Shown here in pieces: positions 54,724 to 60,815 of a stretch of DNA of 60,815 bases. Position 1 is the first letter of the stretch, and every line of letters begins with the position of its first letter. The notes beneath the pieces are model-generated. The model was not told where the DNA came from, did no database searches, and was given only the letters and a program-made list of their open reading frames with translations. The stretch lies in contig NZ_VWPY01000024.1 of NCBI RefSeq assembly GCF_011839805.1, positions 1-60,815 of the forward strand, in the 5' to 3' direction. A program made the translations under genes and the position numbers. The DNA is from Kineococcus rubinsiae (GTDB taxonomy: Bacteria; Actinomycetota; Actinomycetes; Actinomycetales; Kineococcaceae).

Positions 54724-54729
54724 CGGAGC

Positions 54730-55671
54730 ATGCCGACGGCCACCGCCCCGCGACCCTCCCGCCCGTTCGGTGCGGTCCTGACGGCCCTGGTCACGCCCTT
54801 CACGGCCGACGGGCGCCTCGACGTGGACGCCGCGGCGGCCCTCGCGCAGCGCCTCGTGGCCGAGGGGCACGACGGCCTGGTCGTCAGCGGCACCACCGGC
54901 GAGTCCCCGACGACGTCGGACGAGGAGAAGGACCGCCTGCTGCGCGCGGTCCTCGAGGCCGTGGGGGACGAGGCGTCCGTCCTCGCGGGCGTGGGCACCA
55001 ACGACACCGCGCACACGTGCGAGCTCGCGCGCGCCGCGGAGAAGGCGGGCGCCGCCGGCCTGCTGGTCGTCACGCCGTACTACTCCAAGCCCCCGCAGGC
55101 CGCGCTCCTGCAGCACTTCCGCACGGCCGCGGACGCCACGGGCCTGCCCGTGATGCTCTACGACATCCCCGGCCGCGCCGGGGTGGCGATCGACACCGAG
55201 ACGCTGGTGCGCATCGCCGAGCACGACCGCGTGGTGGCCGTGAAGGACGCCAAGGGCGACCTGTACGCCACCTCGTGGGTGATGGCCCGCACGGACCTCG
55301 CCTACTACTCCGGCGAGGACGCCCTCAACCTCGCCCTGCTCGCCCACGGCGCCTCGGGCGTCGTGAGCGTCGTCGGGCACGTGGCGGGCCGGCAGTACCG
55401 GCAGATGGTCGAGGCCGTCGACGCGGGCGACCTCGTCGCGGCGCGCGCCGTGCACACGCGCCTGCTCCCGGCCGTGCGCGCGATCATGACCCGCACCCAG
55501 GGCGTCGTCGCGGTGAAGGCTGCGCTGCAGCTGACCGGCGCGCTGACGACCCGCACCACCCGCCCCCCGCTGCTCGACGCGACGGACGAGGAGGTCGCGC
55601 TGCTGCGCACCGACCTCGACGCCGCCCGGCTGCTCCCGGCCGCGGGCGGGCACCACCCCCAGGACACCTGA
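54730..55671 (+). CDS. dapA: 4-hydroxy-tetrahydrodipicolinate synthase
   Basis: Condenses aspartate semialdehyde and pyruvate at the start of the diaminopimelate branch. 313 aa. SGTTGESPTTSDEEK (about 56-70) has the conserved Thr pair; YYSKPPQAAL (about 117) and LYDIPGRAGVAI (about 143) carry the active-site Tyr; VAVKDAKGD (about 171) has the Schiff-base Lys. Normal length. RNase J follows 46 bases later, the usual actinobacterial order. Confidence 0.97.
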   Translation: MPTATAPRPSRPFGAVLTALVTPFTADGRLDVDAAAALAQRLVAEGHDGLVVSGTTGESPTTSDEEKDRLLRAVLEAVGDEASVLAGVGTNDTAHTCELARAAEKAGAAGLLVVTPYYSKPPQAALLQHFRTAADATGLPVMLYDIPGRAGVAIDTETLVRIAEHDRVVAVKDAKGDLYATSWVMARTDLAYYSGEDALNLALLAHGASGVVSVVGHVAGRQYRQMVEAVDAGDLVAARAVHTRLLPAVRAIMTRTQGVVAVKAALQLTGALTTRTTRPPLLDATDEEVALLRTDLDAARLLPAAGGHHPQDT

Positions 55672-55717
55672 TCCACACCACCACGACGGCGGCTCGCGAG
55701 AGCCGCGGAGGAGCCGC

Positions 55718-57403
55718 ATGAGCCACCCCCACCCCGAACTCACGTCCCCGCCGAAGCTGGCCGACGGCGCCCTGCGCGTCTACGCCCTCGGCGGGATCGG
55801 CGAGGTCGGGCGCAACATGACGGTCTTCGAGCACCGCGGGAAGCTGCTGATCGTCGACTGCGGCGTCCTGTTCCCCGAGGACCACCAGCCCGGCGTCGAC
55901 CTGATCCTCCCCGACTTCGGGCCGATCCGGGACCGCCTCAAGGACGTCGTCGCGCTGGTGCTGACGCACGGGCACGAGGACCACATCGGTGCGGTGCCGT
56001 ACCTGCTCAAGCTGCGCAACGACATCCCCCTCATCGGTTCGCAGCTGACGCTCGCGCTCATCGAGGCGAAGCTCAAGGAGCACCGCATCCGCCCCTACAC
56101 CCTCGGGGTGAAGGAGGGGATGACCGAGCAGCTCGGGCCGTTCTCGTGCGAGTTCATCGCCGTGAACCACTCGATCCCCGACGCGCTGGCCGTCGCCATC
56201 CGCACCGACGCGGGCCTCGTCCTGCACACGGGCGACTTCAAGATGGACCAGCTCCCGCTCGACGGGCGCATCACCGACCTCAACGCGTTCGCGCGCCTGG
56301 GCGACGAGGGCGTGGACCTGTTCTGCGTCGACTCCACCAACGCCGAGGTGCCGGGGTTCACGGCCCCCGAGCGCGGGATCGGCCCCGTCCTGGAGCAGCT
56401 GTTCGGCCGGGCCGAGCGGCGCATCATCGTCGCGTCGTTCTCCAGCCACGTGCACCGCGTGCAGCAGGTGCTCGACGCCGCCGACGCCCACGGCCGCAAG
56501 GTGGCCCTCGTCGGGCGCTCCATGGTGCGCAACATGGGCATCGCCGCCGAGCTCGGCTACCTCAACGTGCCCAAGGGCGTCCTCATCGACATGAAGCAGG
56601 TCGAGGACCTCCCCGACGACCGCGTCGTGCTCATGTGCACGGGGTCGCAGGGCGAGCCCATGGCGGCGCTGTCCCGGATGGCCAACCGCGACCACCGGAT
56701 CTCAGTCGGCGTGGGCGACACCGTCGTGCTGGCGTCCTCGCTCATCCCCGGCAACGAGAACGCCGTGTTCCGCGTCATCAACGGCCTGTCCCGCATCGGG
56801 GCGACCGTCGTGCACCAGCAGAGCGCGAAGATCCACGTCTCCGGCCACGCCAGCGCCGGCGAGCTCCTCTACTGCTACAACATCCTCAAGCCGCGCAACG
56901 TCATGCCGGTGCACGGCGAGTACCGCCACCTGCTGGCGAACCGCGACCTGGCGATCCAGACCGGCGTGCCGCGCAACCGCGTCGTCATCGCCGAGGACGG
57001 CGTGGTCGTCGACCTCGTCGACGGTGTCGCGAAGATCGTCGGGGCGGTCCCGGTCGGGTTCGTCTACGTCGACGGCTCGAGCGTCGGCGAGATCACCGAG
57101 GCCGACCTCAAGGACCGCCGGATCCTCGGCGAGGAGGGGTTCATCTCGGTGTTCGTGGCCGTGGACTCCGTCACCGGCAAGGTCGTCTCCGGCCCCGAGT
57201 TCAACGCCCGCGGGTTCATCGGCGACGGCGAGGACCGCTTCAACGCGATCCGCACCAAGGTCGAGAACGCCATCAACGAGGCCTCGACCGGCCCGGTGGA
57301 CACCCACCAGCTGCAGCAGATCGTGCGGCGCACCGTCGGCACCTGGGTCGCCCAGGCGCACCGCCGCCGCCCGATGATCGTCCCGGTCGTCGTCACCGCC
57401 TGA
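55718..57403 (+). CDS. rnj: Ribonuclease J
   Basis: 561 aa. A metallo-beta-lactamase/beta-CASP ribonuclease that both cuts and degrades RNA from the 5' end. Zinc ligands are in LTHGHEDHIGAVPYL (about 86-100) and HTGDFKMDQ; the beta-CASP motif includes VDSTNAEVPG (about 205) and HVSGHASAGELL (about 375). Length and C-terminal domain are normal. ATG with GAGGAG upstream. Follows dapA and is probably in the same transcript. Confidence 0.97.
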   Translation: MSHPHPELTSPPKLADGALRVYALGGIGEVGRNMTVFEHRGKLLIVDCGVLFPEDHQPGVDLILPDFGPIRDRLKDVVALVLTHGHEDHIGAVPYLLKLRNDIPLIGSQLTLALIEAKLKEHRIRPYTLGVKEGMTEQLGPFSCEFIAVNHSIPDALAVAIRTDAGLVLHTGDFKMDQLPLDGRITDLNAFARLGDEGVDLFCVDSTNAEVPGFTAPERGIGPVLEQLFGRAERRIIVASFSSHVHRVQQVLDAADAHGRKVALVGRSMVRNMGIAAELGYLNVPKGVLIDMKQVEDLPDDRVVLMCTGSQGEPMAALSRMANRDHRISVGVGDTVVLASSLIPGNENAVFRVINGLSRIGATVVHQQSAKIHVSGHASAGELLYCYNILKPRNVMPVHGEYRHLLANRDLAIQTGVPRNRVVIAEDGVVVDLVDGVAKIVGAVPVGFVYVDGSSVGEITEADLKDRRILGEEGFISVFVAVDSVTGKVVSGPEFNARGFIGDGEDRFNAIRTKVENAINEASTGPVDTHQLQQIVRRTVGTWVAQAHRRRPMIVPVVVTA

Positions 57404-57417
57404 CGGTCCCGACGCGC

Positions 57418-57454
57418 AGCGGGCCGCGGCACCCCTCGGGGGCCGCGGCCCGCT
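57418..57454. terminator. Bidirectional terminator after RNase J
   Basis: A perfect 13-bp stem (57418-57430 and 57442-57454); the 11-base loop contains a further CCCC/GGGG pair, so the hairpin can be longer. It lies between convergent genes. Confidence 0.8.
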
Positions 57455-57460
57455 GCCGTC

Positions 57461-58678
57461 TCAGCCGGGGGGAGCGACGTCCCGTGCGGCGGGGTCGCCC
57501 GGGGCGCCGTCACCCGGGGCGGTGTCAGCCGGGGCGCGATCAGCCGGGGCGGGGCCCGCGACGGCGAGCGCGGCGCCGAGGCTGAGCGTGCGCACGACGG
57601 ACTCCAGCGGGCCGCGGCCCACGAACGTCCGCCAGGCCGACGCCAGGACGCACCCGGCGAGGACGTGCGCGGCGAGCAGGACGCCGGGCCGCGTCGAGCC
57701 GTCCGCGGGGACGAGGGCGATGGCCACGACGTGCGCGGTGTAGACGGTGAGGGGCATGCCGCCGAACGCCGCGAGCGGGCTCAGTGCCAGCGCGACGACG
57801 TGCGGCAGCAGCAGCGTCAGGCCGAGCACCGCGAGCGCGCACCCGCTGGTGTGCAGCAGGTCCGGCGGGGTGCCCGAGTGCGGTGAGCGGACCGCGAGCC
57901 ACCACCACGTCTGCGTCGGGACGGTGCCGTAGAACACCGCACCCCGCAGGACGCCCACGGCCGCGCGCCCGCCCAGCGGCCCCAGCAGCAGGGCGCTCGC
58001 GATCCACGCGGCGGCCGCCAGCGCGGCCCCGCCCGCCAGCAGCCGCACCCCGGTCAGCGCGTCGCGCAGGTCGCGGCGGGAGACCGCGAGCCCCAGCAGC
58101 AGGTACCCCGTCCAGCCGATCACCGGGTAGTAGCCCGTCACCAGCAGGGTCGGCAGCAGGTCGAGGGGGTGCAGCAGCGAGGCGAGCGTCGGCTGGTCGC
58201 CCGGACCCGGCGGCAGGTGGCGACGCAGTGCGAAGGCCGCGAACGGGGCCAGCAGGAGCCAGCCGGCCGCGAGCGGGAGCAGGCGCCGCGCGGGCCACCA
58301 CAGCACGGGCAGCACGGCGAGGAACGCCAGGCCGTAGTACGGCAGGATCACCGCGATGTTCGTGCCCAGGTCGACGAGCAGCATCCCGACCAGCCCGATC
58401 AGCAGCCCGCGGACCAGGATCGAGACGCGGGCCGCGACCCGGGCGCGGCGCTCGTCCGCGCGGCGGTGGGCCAGCCCGAGCGAGACGCCCGCGAGGACCG
58501 CGAAGGCGGCCGACGCCCGGCCCTCGGAGAGCTCGTACAGCGTCAGCGGGACCCCCGTGTCCCGGGCCGAGACGATGTGCGCCGCCATCATCCCGGCGAT
58601 CGCGAGCCCACGCGTGAGGTCGACGCCGACGACGCGGTCCGGCCGGGTGCGCGGGGGAGTCTGCGGGGGCGCCTGCAC
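57461..58678 (-). CDS. Membrane acyltransferase-like protein (DUF1624/HGSNAT-like)
   Basis: 405 aa with about 10 hydrophobic segments. The N-terminal GVDLTRGLAIAGMMAAHI (about 18-35) is the typical start of DUF1624/heparan-glucosaminide-acetyltransferase-like and DUF418 proteins; FAVLAGVSLGLAHRR follows. The C-terminus ends in about 35 Pro/Ala/Asp residues with repeated APGD/APAD-like units, presumably disordered. Its substrate is unknown; cell-surface glycan acylation is a guess. GTG start. Independent of ftsK and RNase J in function, inserted between them. Confidence 0.75.
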   Translation of the reverse strand: MQAPPQTPPRTRPDRVVGVDLTRGLAIAGMMAAHIVSARDTGVPLTLYELSEGRASAAFAVLAGVSLGLAHRRADERRARVAARVSILVRGLLIGLVGMLLVDLGTNIAVILPYYGLAFLAVLPVLWWPARRLLPLAAGWLLLAPFAAFALRRHLPPGPGDQPTLASLLHPLDLLPTLLVTGYYPVIGWTGYLLLGLAVSRRDLRDALTGVRLLAGGAALAAAAWIASALLLGPLGGRAAVGVLRGAVFYGTVPTQTWWWLAVRSPHSGTPPDLLHTSGCALAVLGLTLLLPHVVALALSPLAAFGGMPLTVYTAHVVAIALVPADGSTRPGVLLAAHVLAGCVLASAWRTFVGRGPLESVVRTLSLGAALAVAGPAPADRAPADTAPGDGAPGDPAARDVAPPG

Positions 58679-58778
58679 GCCCTCCAGTCTGCCCGCCGCG
58701 CCCCCGGCCCCGCCCTCGGCGCCCCCGGCCCCTGCGCTCCGGCTCTGCCCTCTGCGCTCCGGCCCGGTCCGCCTCGCC

Positions 58779-60383
58779 TCAGGCCTGCTGCAGCCCCGGC
58801 GTCCCCGCTTCGACGACGAAGCTCGCGCGGGTGCCGACGGTGGCCCCCGGCTGCGACACGGCGTCGAGCACCCGGAAGTCCGCCCGCAGCTCCTTGCGGT
58901 CGATGCGGGTCACCACGTAGCCGCGCTGGTTGTTGGCCAGCTTCAGGTCCGGGTTGTCGGCGAGCTCGCTGTCGCGCGTGGCGTAGGCGTCCCCGCCGTC
59001 GCCGCCGGACGTGATCGAGGTGCAGACCAGCTCCACGCCGACCGGGGCCGAGGCGGACTCCGACGGGTTCCGCGTCAGGTCGGCCGCGTAGTGCTTGTGC
59101 ACGTCACCGGAGAGGACGACCGGGTTCTCGACACCGCGCTCGACGATGCCGTCGAGGATGCGCTGGCGGTTCGCCGTGTAGCCGTCCCAGGAGTCGGGGT
59201 TGAAGCCGCGGGCGGCGCCGGGCACGTAGTCGTGCTCGGCGAACATGACCTGCTGGCCGACCACCTGCCACGTCGCCGCCGACCCGGCCATCCCGTCCAG
59301 GAGCCAGGCCTCCTGCTCCGCGCCGGTGATCGTGCGCTGCGGCTGGTCGCGCTCGGGACCGCTGGTGGGGAACTGGTCCCCTCCGGGCTGGTCGTCGCGG
59401 TACTGGCGCGTGTCGAGCACGTGGAAGCTCGCGAGCGTGCCCCACTCCAGGCGGCGGAACAGCTGCAGGTCGGCCCCCTTCGGGCGCTGGGCGGCGCGCA
59501 GCGGCATGTTCTCGTAGTACGCCTGGTAGGCCGCCGCGCGGCGGGCCGTGAACGCCTCGAGCGTCGGGTAGGGGTCCTGGTCCTCCGCGACGAGGTCGGC
59601 GTAGTTGTTCTCGACCTCGTGGTCGTCCCAGGTGACGATCCAGGGCGCCACCGCGTGCGCGGCCTGGAGGTCCGGGTCGGCCTTGTACTGGGCGTGGCGC
59701 TGGCGGTACCCCGCGAGCGTCGTGGTCTCGGGGCCCTGGTGGTCGCGGACGTTGCCGGCGCCGGGCGCCACGTAGTCGCGCGGGGCGTACTCGTAGATGT
59801 AGTCGCCGAGGAAGAGGACGACATCGGGCTGCTCCTCCGCGAGGCGGCGGTACGCCGTGAACCAGCCGTGCTCGTACTGCGCGCAGGAGGCGAACGCCAT
59901 GGTCAGCGCCCCGCCACGGCTGTGCGGGGCCGGCGCCGTGCGGGTGAGGCCGGTGGGCGAGACGTGCTGCGTACGACCGTCGACCTTGAAGCGGTAGGAG
60001 TACTCGGTCCCGGGCCGCAGGCCCGAGAGCTCCACGTGCACGCTGTGCCCGAGCTCGGGGCGGGCGCTCGCCCGGCCGCGGCGCACGCGCCGACGGAACA
60101 GCGGGTCCTCCGAGAGCTCCCACTGCACCTCCACGGCCCGGTCCGGCATGCCGCCCCGGCCGTCGCGCGCGTAGGGCTCCAGGGCCAGGCGGGTCCACAG
60201 GACCACGCCGTCGGGGGTCGGCTCCCCGGAGGCCACGCCGAGGGTGAACGGGTCCCCGCTGAGCGAGGGCGCCGCGCCGCTCGTCAGCAGGCCGGCGCCG
60301 AGGACGGCGCCGCCGCCCAGGACCGCCCGGCGGCCGACGGGCTGGGCGAGGGGGGACGGCAGGGGCGGGGTGGTGAGGGACAC
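58779..60383 (-). CDS. phoD: Alkaline phosphatase D (PhoD)
   Basis: A 534-aa secreted phosphatase/phosphodiesterase. [20 protein letters not shown] (about 14-33) is a Tat-type signal. An N-terminal PhoD domain (about 45-140) precedes the metallophosphatase domain with FASCAQYEHGW, LFLGDYIYEYAPRDY, TWDDHEVENNYA and LSGDVHKHYAADL. These carry the Ca/Fe ligands Cys, Asp, Asn, His. GTG at 60383 after GGGAG; longer readings lack a ribosome site. No Pho box was identified in the 273-bp gap upstream, which appears otherwise empty apart from the ftsK promoter. Confidence 0.92.
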   Translation of the reverse strand: MSLTTPPLPSPLAQPVGRRAVLGGGAVLGAGLLTSGAAPSLSGDPFTLGVASGEPTPDGVVLWTRLALEPYARDGRGGMPDRAVEVQWELSEDPLFRRRVRRGRASARPELGHSVHVELSGLRPGTEYSYRFKVDGRTQHVSPTGLTRTAPAPHSRGGALTMAFASCAQYEHGWFTAYRRLAEEQPDVVLFLGDYIYEYAPRDYVAPGAGNVRDHQGPETTTLAGYRQRHAQYKADPDLQAAHAVAPWIVTWDDHEVENNYADLVAEDQDPYPTLEAFTARRAAAYQAYYENMPLRAAQRPKGADLQLFRRLEWGTLASFHVLDTRQYRDDQPGGDQFPTSGPERDQPQRTITGAEQEAWLLDGMAGSAATWQVVGQQVMFAEHDYVPGAARGFNPDSWDGYTANRQRILDGIVERGVENPVVLSGDVHKHYAADLTRNPSESASAPVGVELVCTSITSGGDGGDAYATRDSELADNPDLKLANNQRGYVVTRIDRKELRADFRVLDAVSQPGATVGTRASFVVEAGTPGLQQA

Positions 60384-60644
60384 GGGGACTCCCGGGGGTC
60401 GGTGCGGGGCGCGCCGCACCGCGACCGGGTGGTCGGGGCGGCGCTGCTGTGCGGTGGCCCGGGACGCGCTGTGTCCCGGCCGCGACCGACGGTGGCCCCG
60501 GTGCACGAACGGCCGGGGTGCCCGCCGGTGACGCGACCGTGAACGCACGGCGGAGCCTTGCCCCCCGCCGGGCCGTGCCCCGGCCTTGCCCCGGCCGCAC
60601 CCCGGCCGCGGGCGCGCCGCCCCGCCGCGGGGGCCCCCGCTGGG

Positions 60645-60650
60645 TACGGT
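60645..60650 (+). promoter_or_regulatory. -10 box (TACGGT) six bases before the ftsK ATG
   Basis: TACGGT ends six bases ahead of ATG 60657 with no ribosome site between them; the ftsK message is likely leaderless. Confidence 0.5.
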
Positions 60651-60656
60651 GACGCC

Positions 60657-60815
60657 ATGGCCACCCGGACGACCCCGCGCTCCACCGCGTCCAAGGGGTC
60701 CAAGGGGTCGACGCCCCTCGCCAAGTCCTCCGGCGCGAGGTCCGCCGCCGCGAAGGGGTCCTCGCCCGCGAAGCAGGCGCCCCGCAAGCCGGCCGGCGCC
60801 CGCCCGGCCGGCAAC
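60657..60815 (+). CDS. ftsK: DNA translocase FtsK, N-terminal fragment
   Basis: Only the first 53 codons lie in the window. The product is very basic and Ala/Ser/Lys/Pro-rich (MATRTTPRSTASKGSKGSTP), as in the disordered N-terminus of actinobacterial FtsK/SpoIIIE proteins. The identification rests largely on position: ftsK follows dapA-RNase J in this phylum. Membrane and ATPase domains would be to the right of the window. Confidence 0.7.
   Translation, partial: MATRTTPRSTASKGSKGSTPLAKSSGARSAAAKGSSPAKQAPRKPAGARPAGN

Noticed and set aside
1-60815. tRNA, rRNA, insertion sequences, attachment sites, replication origin
   Set aside because: I looked for tRNA cloverleaf hallmarks, rRNA motifs, transposase motifs and terminal inverted repeats with target duplications, and found none I could support by eye.

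Overview
The window is very GC-rich (G or C at most third codon positions), uses many GTG starts and a few TTG starts, and its housekeeping genes follow the order typical of high-GC Actinobacteria. One block reads rimP-nusA-ylxR-infB-DUF503-rbfA-truB-ribF-rpsO-pnp, then an M16 peptidase, dapB, dapA, RNase J and the start of ftsK. F420-dependent enzymes, YlxR, DUF2795, a Holin-X-like protein and DUF6343 support the same placement. A Kineococcus-like member of Kineosporiaceae would fit, but that is inference from gene content only; no rRNA gene is present to test it.

Layout. 1-6960: a partial lipoprotein gene, then the translation-factor operon rimP-nusA-ylxR-infB, two tandem hairpins, DUF503 and rbfA. 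6913-9060: a divergent MFS efflux/TetR pair that separates rbfA from truB, with a candidate operator lying inside the shared promoter. 9087-17445: truB, an AraC regulator, a secreted Ca-binding RTX-repeat protein, a polyol dehydrogenase/SDR pair, a second MFS exporter and pgi. 17529-24079: ribF, rpsO, pnp, M16 peptidase, dapB and a small membrane protein. 24105-31931: an aldo/keto reductase, then a sugar-uptake and catabolism locus with a ROK repressor, Tat-lipoprotein binding protein, two permeases and two Gfo/Idh dehydrogenases, but no ATPase.

31990-36763: a polynucleotide-kinase-like P-loop protein, a TetR/NmrA-like divergent pair, a decayed SDR remnant, a nitrilase-family amidohydrolase and an MFS transporter. 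36793-39914: a GH65 phosphorylase with beta-phosphoglucomutase. 40118-44797: a formaldehyde-dehydrogenase-like enzyme, two F420-linked oxidoreductases (one Tat-exported) and several small stress or membrane proteins. 44917-49675: a quinone-reductase-like protein, a DUF4037 protein and two serine hydrolases. 50044-54525: a broken class-V aminotransferase gene, a QsuB-type dehydroshikimate dehydratase, a HAD phosphatase and a small Cys/His-rich protein. 54526-60815: a hairpin-rich stretch, dapA, RNase J, a membrane acyltransferase, PhoD and the first codons of ftsK.

The conserved backbone handles translation initiation, 30S maturation, RNA decay and lysine/diaminopimelate synthesis. The accessory genes are mostly sugar metabolism, efflux and redox functions inserted between backbone genes. 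I see no CRISPR array, phage, insertion sequence, tRNA or rRNA. No clearly new multi-gene system is evident. The most informative features are regulatory: TANNNT boxes 6-7 nt before start codons (leaderless transcription), an operator within a promoter spacer, and a foldable region before dapA. The orphan sugar locus and the pseudogene are also notable.
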